A stretch of DNA of 64,000 nt. Source: Denitrobaculum sp965232285. GTDB lineage: Bacteria; Pseudomonadota; Alphaproteobacteria; Kiloniellales; Kiloniellaceae. Shown piece by piece: positions 17,071 to 27,338 of this stretch (positions are counted from its first letter, which is position 1; every line of letters starts with the position of its first letter). The notes beneath the pieces were generated by a model, which saw nothing but the letters and a program-made list of their open reading frames with translations, made no database searches and was not told the DNA's origin. The stretch spans positions 1,054,001 to 1,118,000 of the forward strand of contig CBDDPL010000004.1 in NCBI GenBank assembly GCA_965232285.1. The letters run 5' to 3'. The position numbers and the translations under genes are program-made.

Positions 17071-17496
17071 ATGCTCTTTAGCGGTATCGACTATATCGCG
17101 GTTCTGGTGGCTGGAATCGCGTCCTACGCCTTCGGGTCGGTTTACTATATGGCACTGGCGAAACCCTGGATGGCGGCGGTCGGCAAGACCGAAGAGGAAT
17201 TCAAGAGCGGATCTTCGCCGCGGGTTTTCATCGTTGCCTTCATCGCCCAACTGGTCATGGCCTTCATGCTCGCCGGTGTGGTGGGACACCTGGTCCTGGC
17301 CGAGGGGGGTGCGGTCGTGACCCTGGGCAACGGCCTGATCACGGCGCTTTGCATCTGGTTCGGATTCATCCTGATGGCCATGCTGGTCAATCATGGCTTT
17401 CAGGGTGCCAAGAGCTCCCTGACTTTGATCGATAGCGGCCACTGGCTCGGTGTGTTGCTGATCCAGGGGGCCGTCATCGGTCTCTTTGGGGTTTAG
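17071..17496 (+). CDS. DUF1761-family membrane protein
   Basis: A 141-residue protein with four hydrophobic segments (about 7-28, 55-75, 85-108, 120-140). The N-terminal YIAVLVAGIASYAFGSVYYMAL followed by KPWMAAVGK is typical of DUF1761 proteins, which have no known function. It stands alone and converges with the sensor kinase at 17500, their stops only 3 bases apart. Confidence 0.75.
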   Translation: MLFSGIDYIAVLVAGIASYAFGSVYYMALAKPWMAAVGKTEEEFKSGSSPRVFIVAFIAQLVMAFMLAGVVGHLVLAEGGAVVTLGNGLITALCIWFGFILMAMLVNHGFQGAKSSLTLIDSGHWLGVLLIQGAVIGLFGV

Positions 17497-17499
17497 GCG

Positions 17500-18942
<1,443 letters not shown>

Positions 18943-19309
18943 AGATTTGTCTTCATACAAATAGTTTCTCACAACCTGAGTTTAACACTGCAACCTCGCT
19001 TCAAAAATGATTTTAAGATGTAAATTTCACAGAAATTCAAGTAATTGCCACTCTTGGTTTCTGTTTTATTGCAGCTTGCCTTAAATGGCTGTGGCGACAA
19101 TAACTGCCGGTGGCAGCAAGACCGACCTCATGTTCCTGAAACGGCGAACTTTGACTGGCCACTAAGGGGTGTAGTCTCGCCGAATCGAGAGTCGGCCTGA
19201 CAGCGGGGCAGGTGATTATTCCCGATGGCGACGCGCCTTCGACTGCGAAAGTTGACGCTCCGGCGCCCATGTGGTGAATAGCGCGGGCATTTAATCCATG
19301 GAAAGTCCA
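18943..19309. other. Intergenic region upstream of cimA
   Basis: The 367-bp divergent gap between the orphan kinase and citramalate synthase is A+T-rich for the first ~130 bases. I see no RNA gene, T-box, leader-peptide structure or clear operator. Confidence 0.5.
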
Positions 19310-20917
19310 ATGACCAGCGACAATCGTGTCTACCTCTTCGATTCCACGCTGCGCGACGGCGCGCAGACCCAGGGCGTTGATTTCGGAGTAGCCGACAAGA
19401 TTGCCATTTCCACGGCGCTGGATGGTATCGGGCTGGACTATATCGAGGGCGGCTGGCCGGGGGCGAACCCGACCGACGATGCCTTTTTCAAGGAGCCGCC
19501 TCACTTCGAAACCGCAAAGTTCGTCGCCTTCGGGATGACCCGGCGGCCGGGGCGCAGCGCCGAAAACGATCCGGGCCTGGCCGCCCTGATCAACTCCAGG
19601 GCCAGCGCGGTCTGCATGGTCGGCAAGGCCTGGGACTTTCATGTCGATGTGGCGCTGGGCATCAGCCAGAGCGAAAACATCGACATGATCGGCGAGTCCG
19701 TCGCCCATTGCCTCAGCCGCAAGGAAGAGGCCATGTACGATGCCGAGCACTTCTTCGATGGCTACAAATCCAATCCGCAGTTCGCCATGGACTGCCTGAA
19801 GGCGGCCCACGAGGCCGGCGCGCGCTGGGTGGTGCTCTGCGACACCAACGGCGGGACGCTGCCGGAGGAGGTCGAGCGGATCGTCGGTGAGGTCTGCGCG
19901 CAGATCCCGGGTACACACGTGGGTATTCACTGCCACAATGATACGGAAAACGCCGTCGCCAACTCGCTGGCCGCGGTCAAGGCGGGGGCGCGGCAGATTC
20001 AAGGCACCCTGAACGGCCTGGGTGAGCGCTGCGGCAACGCCAATATGGTCTCACTGATCCCTTCGCTGATGCTGAAGACCGACTACGAGGTCGGTGTCTC
20101 CGACGCGCAGTTGCGGCAGCTCACCCATGTCTCGCATCTGCTGGACGAGCGCCTGAACCGGGCGCCGATGCGCAACGCCGCCTATGTCGGCGAGAGCGCC
20201 TTTGCCCATAAGGGCGGCCTGCATGTCTCCGCCGTGCAGAAGGATCCGCGCACCTATGAACACATCGAGCCGGAGCTGGTGGGCAACCAGCGCCATATCG
20301 TGGTCTCCGATCAGGCCGGGCGTTCCAACATCCTGGCGCGGCTCAGTGAGATCGGCATCAACATCGACAGCAGCGACCCCAAGGTCACGGCCCTGGTCGA
20401 TCGCGTAAAGGCGCGGGAGTACGAGGGCTATGCCTACGACGGCGCGGAGGCCAGCTTTGAGCTGCTGGCCCGGCGCGCGCTGGGCGAGGTGCCGGAGTAC
20501 TTCACCCTGAACCGCTTCCGGATCATGGACGACCGGCGCTGGAACGCGCGCGGCGAACTGGTGACCGAGTCCGAGGCCACGGTGACGCTGGAGGTCTCGG
20601 GCGATCCCAAGATGGAGGTGGCCAACGGCAACGGCCCGGTCAATGCCCTGGATACGGCCTTGCGCAAGGCCCTGGTGCCGGTCTATCCGGCGCTGGAGGG
20701 CATGCGGCTGGTCGACTTCAAGGTGCGGATCTTGACCCCGACCGACGGCACCGGCGCGGTCACCCGGGTGATGATCGAGAGCGCCGATCACGAAGGCCGC
20801 CGCTGGACCACCGTCGGGGTTTCGACCAACATCATCGATGCCTCCTTCAACGCCCTGCACGACGGCATCACCTGGAAGCTGATGCAGGATGGTGCGGCGC
20901 TGCCCGGCAGCAACTAG
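19310..20917 (+). CDS. cimA: (R)-citramalate synthase
   Basis: About 535 residues. It condenses pyruvate and acetyl-CoA to citramalate, giving a threonine-independent route to 2-oxobutyrate for isoleucine. The DRE-TIM catalytic start VYLFDSTLRDGAQTQGVDF is diagnostic of the CimA-type branch, with GGWPGANPTD near 45, and the metal-ligand HCHND near 205 and the LNGLGERCGNAN motif near 232. The C-terminal 120 residues form the allosteric LeuA-like dimerisation domain. I prefer ATG 19310 because GGAAAG precedes it; ATG 19298 is also possible. It is followed after 12 bases by trmJ. Confidence 0.9.
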   Translation: MTSDNRVYLFDSTLRDGAQTQGVDFGVADKIAISTALDGIGLDYIEGGWPGANPTDDAFFKEPPHFETAKFVAFGMTRRPGRSAENDPGLAALINSRASAVCMVGKAWDFHVDVALGISQSENIDMIGESVAHCLSRKEEAMYDAEHFFDGYKSNPQFAMDCLKAAHEAGARWVVLCDTNGGTLPEEVERIVGEVCAQIPGTHVGIHCHNDTENAVANSLAAVKAGARQIQGTLNGLGERCGNANMVSLIPSLMLKTDYEVGVSDAQLRQLTHVSHLLDERLNRAPMRNAAYVGESAFAHKGGLHVSAVQKDPRTYEHIEPELVGNQRHIVVSDQAGRSNILARLSEIGINIDSSDPKVTALVDRVKAREYEGYAYDGAEASFELLARRALGEVPEYFTLNRFRIMDDRRWNARGELVTESEATVTLEVSGDPKMEVANGNGPVNALDTALRKALVPVYPALEGMRLVDFKVRILTPTDGTGAVTRVMIESADHEGRRWTTVGVSTNIIDASFNALHDGITWKLMQDGAALPGSN

Positions 20918-20929
20918 GCGAGGCGGGCG

Positions 20930-21688
20930 ATGGCCGGAACCGACAAGACCGAAGCGCCGATCGAGGGCGGGCCTGTCATCATTCTGGTGACCCCGCAGCT
21001 CGGACAGAACATCGGCATGGTGGCTCGCGCCATGCTGAACTGCGGCCTGACCGAACTGCGCCTGGTCGCCCCGCGCGACGGCTGGCCGAACCCGGATGCG
21101 GAGGCCTCGGCCTCCGGCGCGACGCTTGTGCTCGACGGCGCCCGGGTCTTCGACACCACCGCCGAGGCAGTCGCGGATCTGCAGCGGGTTTATGCGACGA
21201 CGGCGCGGGCGCGGGGCATGACCAAGATCGTCGAGACGCCACGCGCCGCCGCCGCGGGCATGAAAACCGCCGCCGCGGGCGGCCAGAGTGTCGGCGTGCT
21301 CTTCGGCCCGGAGCGGGCCGGCCTGGTCAATGACGATATCGCCCTGGCCGATGTGGTGCTGGAGGTTCCGCTGAACCCGGCTTTCTCCTCCCTGAACCTG
21401 GCCCAGGCCGTACTGTTGATCGGTTACGAATGGTTCCAGGCCTCGGATCAGACCGCGCCCAGCGAACTGGTGATGAACGCGACCCGCCTGGCGACCAAGG
21501 GCGAACTGATCAACTTCTTCGGCCGCCTGGAAAAGGCCCTGGATGAATCCGGTTTCCTCTATCCCCCGGAAAAGACCCCCATCATGATCCGCAACCTGCG
21601 CAACCTCTTCCAGCGCGCCGATCTGACCGAGCAGGAGGTGAACACCCTGCACGGGATCGTTTCGGCATTGTGGGAGAAGCGGCGGTAG
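20930..21688 (+). CDS. trmJ: tRNA (cytidine/uridine-2'-O-)-methyltransferase TrmJ
   Basis: A 252-residue SPOUT-fold enzyme that methylates ribose at position 32 of tRNA. The N-terminal ILVTPQLGQNIGMVARAM is the TrmJ/TrmH signature; motif 2 is VLFGPERAGLVNDDI near 124, and motif 3 is NPAFSSLNLAQAVLLIGYE near 150, forming the knotted SAM site. It lies 12 bases downstream of cimA and is probably co-transcribed. Confidence 0.9.
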   Translation: MAGTDKTEAPIEGGPVIILVTPQLGQNIGMVARAMLNCGLTELRLVAPRDGWPNPDAEASASGATLVLDGARVFDTTAEAVADLQRVYATTARARGMTKIVETPRAAAAGMKTAAAGGQSVGVLFGPERAGLVNDDIALADVVLEVPLNPAFSSLNLAQAVLLIGYEWFQASDQTAPSELVMNATRLATKGELINFFGRLEKALDESGFLYPPEKTPIMIRNLRNLFQRADLTEQEVNTLHGIVSALWEKRR

Positions 21689-21730
21689 GGAACGATCGCG
21701 TCAGGCTACTCGCTGGAACCTAGGGACAGT

Positions 21731-22078
21731 GTGTTGGGACTCTACGTTGAGATTATAGCGATTGGCCCGTTTTCTGAGACAGCGATGCCTTACCTTGAAG
21801 GGCCGCCGGATTGCCTGATGGCGACGCGGCCGGGGGCTATCGTCAATCGCACACTCTTCGGCATTGTCGAAGGGACGGGCCTTGGGAGGGAGTTTGCATC
21901 CTATTTTGGCGTGGCCGATGTTCACGATCCCAATCAGCATAAGATTGTGAACGAGAACATCGATGTCGAGGCCATCAAGACATTTGTGAGTGTCTATAGG
22001 GAGTATGAAGACGAGGCCGAAGCGCTGTTCGGTCTTATGAAACATGGTTTTGAGTTTCATCTCTCACCGAATGGCTAG
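21731..22078 (+). CDS. Hypothetical protein, 115 residues
   Basis: Not recognised. A GTG-initiated frame of 115 residues with balanced, soluble-protein composition and no signal peptide; motifs such as MPYLEGPPDCLMATRPGAIVNR and IDVEAIKTFVSVYREYEDEAEALF look like genuine protein, the latter a probable helix. It follows trmJ after 42 bases. Start codon uncertain. Coding is likely because overlapping frames are poorer, but no family can be named. Confidence 0.5.
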   Translation: MLGLYVEIIAIGPFSETAMPYLEGPPDCLMATRPGAIVNRTLFGIVEGTGLGREFASYFGVADVHDPNQHKIVNENIDVEAIKTFVSVYREYEDEAEALFGLMKHGFEFHLSPNG

Positions 22079-22108
22079 AGCATTTTCCGACCACACGGGA
22101 TCAATTTG

Positions 22109-22236
22109 ATGGGCTTTGAAGTCTCATTCGGCAAGGCGCATTGCGCAGCGCGATGCAGCGGCATCCGATGCGGCGGCATCCGATGCGGCGCATCGGGCAA
22201 GCGTCGCAACGCTGCCGATGAGTCTTCAAAGCCCAC
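22109..22236. repeat. Large imperfect inverted repeat with internal direct repeats
   Basis: Terminal arms of 19 bases (22109-22127 and 22218-22236) are complementary at 17 positions. The interior contains two copies of gcggcatccgat and further partial complementarity, so it could fold into one long hairpin. A sequence gagcattttccgaccacacg just before it resembles palindromic intergenic repeats common in alphaproteobacteria. It sits between the 3' ends of two convergent genes. Confidence 0.6.
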
Positions 22237-22284
22237 CGAAGGCCGGGTTCTTTTCCGCGCGCTTTTCGAGTTACGCGTTGGAGG

Positions 22285-22815
22285 TCAAGCTCTCTCCGTC
22301 TTCTGTAACTCATAGACCGCGCAGGGCTCGCCATAGTGCACCTCTATGCCCCGGTAGGTCATGCCCAGCCGCTCCATCACCCTTTGAGAGGCTGTGTTGT
22401 CGCGGTGGGCGACGGCGACGATATGATCGACGCCGACCGGCCCGAAAGCGAAGTCTGCTGCTGCCTGGCCGGCTTCCGTCGCGAAGCCTTTACCGTGATG
22501 TTCGGGTTTCAGGCGCCAGCCGATTTCCAGCGGCGCGCCTTCTTCATGGGCCAGGTGCTGGAGGCAGGCGGCGCCGATGATGTCACCGCTCTCGCGCAGC
22601 CGAACCGCCCACCAGGAAAAGCCGTAGCGTTCCCAGCGCGCCTGGACCCGCGCGATGGTCGCCCGGGTTTCTTCCAGCGTTTCCGGGCCGCCGATATAGC
22701 GCATGACCTCGGGATCGGCGTTCAGGTCGCTCAGGGCCTCGGCCTGCGAAGGATGATAGGGTTCCAGGATCAGGCGCTCGGTTTCGATGACCCGTTCGGG
22801 GTGAAGGTCCGCCAA
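22285..22815 (-). CDS. GNAT-family N-acetyltransferase (RimJ/RimL-like)
   Basis: A 176-residue acetyltransferase. RLILEPYHPSQAEAL near residue 15 is the RimJ/RimL opening, the acetyl-CoA binding motif A is LEIGWRLKPEHHGKGFATEAGQ near 95-115, and the C-terminal NTASQRVMERLGM near 145 is typical. The substrate may be a protein N-terminus or a small molecule and is not predictable. Confidence 0.88.
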   Translation of the reverse strand: MADLHPERVIETERLILEPYHPSQAEALSDLNADPEVMRYIGGPETLEETRATIARVQARWERYGFSWWAVRLRESGDIIGAACLQHLAHEEGAPLEIGWRLKPEHHGKGFATEAGQAAADFAFGPVGVDHIVAVAHRDNTASQRVMERLGMTYRGIEVHYGEPCAVYELQKTERA

Positions 22816-22906
22816 GATGAGAACTCCCAGGGCGTAGCGTTTTATACCAAGGGGTCATTACTAACGCCCCTTGGTGTTAGACAGGCGCAAAGCTACCAGA
22901 CTCGCG

Positions 22907-23329
22907 CTAGAGATTGCAGCCTTCGTCGTTCCAGTCGCTCTCTATCGCATCGGGCGGCGGGATGCGGCCCAGGAAATTGCCGCGGATCTTCGGGGGCCAG
23001 TTATGGTTCTCCGTGACGCCGCTGTCCGAGAGGGAATGCAGTGCGGCGAAATCGAGCAGTTGCTCGGCGACCTCTTCTTCAGCCGGCAGGCGCCCCAGCA
23101 GGTATTGCATTTTGCCCTTGGCGGCCACACTGGCCACGCAGCCCTCGGTGCAGGCCATCAGGCAACGCAGCGGCGCTACCTCGAGTGTATCCTTATTCGG
23201 ATGTTCCTGGAGCTTTGCTTCGATCATCTCGAGCAGCTTGCCGCCGCCGCCGATGCCGTCTTCACCGCCACAACTTGTGTCCAGACAGGTGGAGCAGACG
23301 GTGAGCTTCGTGGGGGTCGGATGAGTCAT
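22907..23329 (-). CDS. DUF1636-like cysteine-rich metal-binding protein
   Basis: About 140 residues from ATG 23329. Cysteines are arranged CSTCLDTSC near residue 10 and RCLMACTEGC near 50, a thioredoxin-like ferredoxin layout able to bind a 2Fe-2S cluster or metal. The family is DUF1636, often found near cobalamin genes in alphaproteobacteria; here the cob genes are 18 kb away, so a link is only suggestive. Confidence 0.75.
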   Translation of the reverse strand: MTHPTPTKLTVCSTCLDTSCGGEDGIGGGGKLLEMIEAKLQEHPNKDTLEVAPLRCLMACTEGCVASVAAKGKMQYLLGRLPAEEEVAEQLLDFAALHSLSDSGVTENHNWPPKIRGNFLGRIPPPDAIESDWNDEGCNL

Positions 23330-23428
23330 AACCGGGCGTTTGATAGCAAATTTCCGGCAAGAACGGTGTGAAACTTTCGCGACGCATGGTCGCACCCAGG
23401 GCTTGAAGGCGAAGCCTTGGCGGGAGTT

Positions 23429-24535
23429 TCAGGTCTTCGCGCAGATCATATAGCAGTGCACGTAGTCCATCGCGTGGCCTTCAGGTGCGGCGGCGACGCG
23501 GTCCTGATAGCGCTGGTAGAAGTCGTTGACGATGACTGCCCGTTCACTGGGACTCCGCTCGTTGGAGAGGCCGGCGAGAAAGACCGGCTCGGACCAGGAG
23601 CGCAGGGTGGGGATGTACTCGGCCGCGAATTTCCGCGCATCCCCGTGGCGTTCGAAATCCTCGGCGAAGGGACAGCGCACCACGCGGGTCTCGATGTGCT
23701 CGAGCCGCAGGCCTGCCCGGCGTACCGGGCTCGCTTCGTCCCGCAGGGGCGCCGCGAACTGCTCAACTGTCCGATAGCACTGTGGAAAGTTGGTGGCGCG
23801 GTACTCCTCGGCCGTGATGCGGCCGTCTTCCAGCATGCCGCGCCAGAATTCGTTGAAACTGTCGAACATGGAAACGCCGCCGGTATGACCCAGATACCGG
23901 CCTTCTTCGTCTATGCCGAAATTGAAGAGGGCCAGCCGCCCGCCGGGCGCCAGCTCTTCGGCGCGGTTGAGCAGCATGTTCTGCCAGTCCTGGGCTCCCT
24001 TGGCCTCGAAGGCTTCCCGTTCCGCGCCGGCCGCGCCGACCATGTGGATGTGGTTTTCGATCGGGCAGGGGACTTCGGTGATGTAGTGCGAGGCGGTTGC
24101 CGAATGGCCCAGATGCAGGCTGCCCGGCGGCACGATCCGCTGGTGAAAGGAGGTCGCGCAGCCATAGACGTAGAGGTTTTCGATCTCGGCGAAGTAGCTC
24201 TCGATATCCGTCAGGCCGTGAACGATCTGAAAGAGCTGCGAGAAGTCGTTGCGCGGCAGGTCGGTGTAGATCATCTGGATCGGCCGTGAGGGACAGCGCC
24301 GGCGCACCTCCTTCAGCACCCGCCCGACCATATCGATCGAGGTGCCGCCGTCGGCACAGCCCATATCGGTCATGGTGAAGATCTCGCCGTTGTCGGGCGG
24401 ATCCATGCGCGCAATGGCCTTGAGGATCAGGCCCGCGGCCTTATCCATCACATGTTTCGCCCCGATGGTGGCCTTGGAGTAATAGCCCGCGCCCTTCATG
24501 GCCATGAAGTCGTCGGTCTGCAGCGATTGATTCAT
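23429..24535 (-). CDS. SABATH-family SAM-dependent carboxyl methyltransferase
   Basis: A 368-residue methyltransferase of the salicylate/benzoate/theobromine (SABATH) fold, best known from plants, where it methylates carboxylates or ring nitrogens. Motif I-like TDMGCADGGTSIDM near residue 55 and the family hallmark DLPRNDFSQLFQIV near 95 (plant DLPGNDFN) are clear; the N-terminal MKGAGYYSKATIGAK corresponds to MxGGxGxxSYxxNS. There is no signal peptide. The gene is isolated between unrelated genes. The substrate cannot be named; a small carboxylic acid is most likely. Confidence 0.83.
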   Translation of the reverse strand: MNQSLQTDDFMAMKGAGYYSKATIGAKHVMDKAAGLILKAIARMDPPDNGEIFTMTDMGCADGGTSIDMVGRVLKEVRRRCPSRPIQMIYTDLPRNDFSQLFQIVHGLTDIESYFAEIENLYVYGCATSFHQRIVPPGSLHLGHSATASHYITEVPCPIENHIHMVGAAGAEREAFEAKGAQDWQNMLLNRAEELAPGGRLALFNFGIDEEGRYLGHTGGVSMFDSFNEFWRGMLEDGRITAEEYRATNFPQCYRTVEQFAAPLRDEASPVRRAGLRLEHIETRVVRCPFAEDFERHGDARKFAAEYIPTLRSWSEPVFLAGLSNERSPSERAVIVNDFYQRYQDRVAAAPEGHAMDYVHCYMICAKT

Positions 24536-24633
24536 TCTGGTCTTGCTCCCCCCTGCTTGGGAGCATGCTAAAGGAAATCACCGGGGCGGGCGGAATTGTT
24601 TTTTTGGGCGGGAGGTCGGGCACCCCGCGGCGC

Positions 24634-24659
24634 GACAGGCGACACAGTTGCCGCCTGTC
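24634..24659 (-). terminator. Hairpin downstream of the membrane protein gene
   Basis: An 8-bp stem (gacaggcg, 24634-24641, with cgcctgtc, 24652-24659) lies 18 bases past the stop codon at 24678. There is no T-run directly after it on the minus strand, so its terminator role is uncertain. Confidence 0.35.
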
Positions 24660-24677
24660 AAGCGCGGCGGTCGGCCG

Positions 24678-26006
24678 CTACTGCGCGGCCTGCAGTCCCT
24701 TGCCTGAATCCTGCGCTTCGCCGGTCGAATCGGTCGTCGGCAGCAGGGCTTCCTTCTTGATGCAGCCGCCGGACAAGAGCGGCTGGCGCAGGGATTCCAG
24801 GAAGTCGATGCCGTGATCCTCCGCGGCACGCCGTCGGGCGATGTCGATGGCCATCTTGGTCACCTGGGTCTTTTCGACCAGATCCTGCGCCGTGGCCTCG
24901 TCGATCATCTTGAGTTCGGTAATGGTCCGCACCCCGTGTTTGCGCAGATCGTCGACCGAGTCCCCGAAGAACACCACCAGCCGCGACTGCAGTTGCCAGT
25001 CAACCAGCTCCAGTGGCTGAAACGGGGTGGTGAAGAGCAACTGCACGAAATCCGAGTTTGCCAGGTCGTAGCAGGACTCCACGCCTTCTTCCTTCAGGCG
25101 CAGCTTGTCGCTGACCGAGATACCCTGGATCAGCTCCAGGGGAAGCTCCCGGTTCTGGATGTCCGACGGGCTCGAGAGAACGCTGACCTTCTCGGTCATG
25201 TACTGAAGGGCCCGCTGCGGGAACATGCCGATCAGGAAGGCAAGCGCCGGCAACATGCCGCTGCCGATTTTTTCCTCCTCGCCCGCATCGGGCAGCAGGT
25301 GGAAGATGATCAGCGCGATGACCGCGGAGAAAATCATGCGCGTCCCCAGGCCGTAATACACCCCCGGCACCAGGTCATTGGTGAAGTAACGCTGCAGGAT
25401 GTTCTGCAGGCCCCAGAGATAGGCCCCGAGGAAGGCCATGCCGAAGAACAGCAGCGGCCCGGTCTGGGAGTCTTCGATCTTCTGCGGATCGGCGCCGGTG
25501 AAGACGCCCATGAGCAGCAGGTTCGCGCCTTCGTCCAGTTTCAGTTCCTTGCCCAGCAGGATCGCTGTCAGGCCCAGCATGGTGATCACCGAGGTGAAAC
25601 AGACGGCGTAGAGGAAGTGCGCCTCGCGCGTTTCGCGCTTGTAGATGTGATAGTAGTGCTCGTAGTCCAGGCCCAGCGCCCGGCAGTTCTCGCGCAGCTC
25701 CCGCCGCCGGACATCCCGCCGCACGAAGTAAAAGCTCATGGCGGTGAAGGGGATGAAGAGCATCAGAATGACGATCAGGATCAGCCGGTAGAGGATGGCC
25801 GGGCCGGCATAGTCCGGTGTCGTGGGCTGCAGCACTCTGTCCCAATAGAAGTACCCGGCGACGACCAGCGCGATGGCGCCGAGGGTCATCACCAAAAGGG
25901 CCGCATTGGCCGAAAAGCCGAGAACCCGGGGGTCATGACTCTGGCGCCGCTCCTGTATCCTCCGTTCCCGCGCCGCGCTTTCCGTCGTGCTGATCTCGTT
26001 CCCCAT
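24678..26006 (-). CDS. Uncharacterised multi-pass membrane protein with C-terminal soluble domain
   Basis: Not recognised. It has 442 residues: a basic, charged N-terminus (RERRIQERRQSHDPR), about six hydrophobic segments between residues 30 and 285, and a soluble C-terminus from ~290. The soluble part contains repeats of a pattern I-Q/S-x-x-x-x-x-L-x-x-x-G-V-x-S/T (GISVSDKLRLKEEGVESCYDLAN and DSVDDLRKHGVRTITELKMID), reminiscent of helix-hairpin-helix units. Such domains bind nucleic acids or act as protein contacts, so a membrane-anchored scaffold is possible, but that is a guess. It lies upstream of the SABATH methyltransferase on the same strand, 140 bases apart. Confidence 0.75.
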   Translation of the reverse strand: MGNEISTTESAARERRIQERRQSHDPRVLGFSANAALLVMTLGAIALVVAGYFYWDRVLQPTTPDYAGPAILYRLILIVILMLFIPFTAMSFYFVRRDVRRRELRENCRALGLDYEHYYHIYKRETREAHFLYAVCFTSVITMLGLTAILLGKELKLDEGANLLLMGVFTGADPQKIEDSQTGPLLFFGMAFLGAYLWGLQNILQRYFTNDLVPGVYYGLGTRMIFSAVIALIIFHLLPDAGEEEKIGSGMLPALAFLIGMFPQRALQYMTEKVSVLSSPSDIQNRELPLELIQGISVSDKLRLKEEGVESCYDLANSDFVQLLFTTPFQPLELVDWQLQSRLVVFFGDSVDDLRKHGVRTITELKMIDEATAQDLVEKTQVTKMAIDIARRRAAEDHGIDFLESLRQPLLSGGCIKKEALLPTTDSTGEAQDSGKGLQAAQ

Positions 26007-26529
26007 TACCCCACGCCTCCCAGGCTTGTTCTGCTTTCCGTCGTCTTGGGGCTACCTGCTGAATTTGACCGGAGCACCGGAGAAGCCTGTCGGGTTTTCC
26101 GGATACAATGCACTACCTGTCATGCCGGGTGAGTAACGTCGAATGTTTCCCCATTGCGTGCTGAATTGTTCAACGAGGGAATGCTGTGCCGTTACTGCAA
26201 CTTGCCGGTATTTATTATTGAACAACCTGAGGACTTTAGGTCGAGGGCGATGGGTGTACAAACAAAAAGTGTAAACTGGAAGAGCGACTGCGGTTGGATG
26301 TTACCTCGCCGGGGTTCCTGAACGGCTTGCGTTAATGCACAGATTTGGACTTGACCCTTGACAGATGAGCTGGAGGCAACAGGGGGCCATCTGCTCAATG
26401 ATCAGCATCGGCCTTTTGGGGACTGAGAGTCGCGTTTGTTTCCCTTTCCGCAGAGTTGAATAGAATGTCTCCGAACTTACCCGGTTCGGGATCCCGGGGG
26501 CTGTCGAACTGAATCGAGAGGAGAGGCTG
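26007..26529. other. Intergenic region, no gene supported
   Basis: The 523 bp between divergent genes has no convincing frame. It holds one copy of the dispersed GGAC(C/T)TGACCC motif (26336-26357). A purine-rich Shine-Dalgarno (gagaggag) precedes the GST start. Confidence 0.5.
26336..26357 (+). repeat. Dispersed short repeat, copy at 26.3 kb
   Basis: The copy ends in GATTTGGACTTGACCC after TGCACA. It belongs to the family described for 38330-38392 (consensus TGCRCA-N-ATTYGGACCTGACCC); other copies are at 30554, 34989, 38330, 38369 and 39761. Confidence 0.55.
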
Positions 26530-27222
26530 GTGGTCGCAAACTTGACCTATTTCAGAGGGCGCGGCCGCGCCGAGACCACGCGCTGGATGCTGGCGGCCAC
26601 GGGTGTCGCGTTCGTCAATCTACCCATCGACACGCCGGAAGAACTGGCGGAGTTGCGTGCTACCGGCAAGCTGCCCTTTGACCAGATGCCCTTGCTGGAG
26701 CTGGATGGTCACAACCTCAGCCAGTCCTCGGCGACGACCCGCTATCTCGCCCGGCGCGGCGGGCTTTACGGCGACAGTGATATAGACGCCATGTGGGCCG
26801 ACATGATTGCGGGTGCCGTTGGCGATTTCGCCGAGACCGCCATGCAGGCGGCTTTCAGGCCCAGTCCCGAAATCGCGACCGCCGAACTCGAAGCGCGCTT
26901 CGCCAAGTTCGGCCCCCGCTTCGAGGCGCGGATTGCTGTGCAGGGATCGGGATTTTGCGCCGCGGACAAGATGACCTTCGCCGATGTCGTCCTGGCCGAA
27001 GCATTGAGTTCCTACCTGGAATGGCTGCCCGGCCTTCTCGACCGCACGCCCGCTCTGAAGGAGCTGTACGAGAAGGTCACCTCGGAACCCCTGATCGCGG
27101 CTTATCTCACATCAGATCTACGCTATCCCAAGCCGGACGACGACTACGTGATCGCCGCCGCCCGGGTCCTGCAGCGCGCACTGCCGCCGCATATGCCCGA
27201 TGCAGGGCGTTTCGTGCCGTAA
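26530..27222 (+). CDS. Glutathione S-transferase family protein
   Basis: A 230-residue GST-like protein starting at GTG 26530. The thioredoxin-fold N-terminus is YFRGRGRAETTRWMLAA, where the RGRAE loop matches the sigma/alpha-like GST pattern and Tyr7 could be catalytic; FDQMPLLELDGHNLSQSSATTRYLAR (residues 55-80) is the glutathione-binding cis-Pro and SxA region. The C-terminal helical domain follows (KMTFADVVLAEAL near 150). The role, detoxification or isomerisation, is open. Confidence 0.87.
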   Translation: MVANLTYFRGRGRAETTRWMLAATGVAFVNLPIDTPEELAELRATGKLPFDQMPLLELDGHNLSQSSATTRYLARRGGLYGDSDIDAMWADMIAGAVGDFAETAMQAAFRPSPEIATAELEARFAKFGPRFEARIAVQGSGFCAADKMTFADVVLAEALSSYLEWLPGLLDRTPALKELYEKVTSEPLIAAYLTSDLRYPKPDDDYVIAAARVLQRALPPHMPDAGRFVP

Positions 27223-27338
27223 CGCAGGTTTGGAAAAAGAGAACAGAAGTTTGAAGCGCCAGTGGCGCGTCGAAAGAAGTTGCCTTTGAATTCCGGTACT
27301 GGATCTCCGGAATCGCGCGGGCTGAAGCGGTCGCGTCT

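Noticed and set aside
20051..21652. 533-codon minus-strand frame across cimA and trmJ
   Set aside because: Spans two confidently identified genes on the other strand and has no recognisable protein features.
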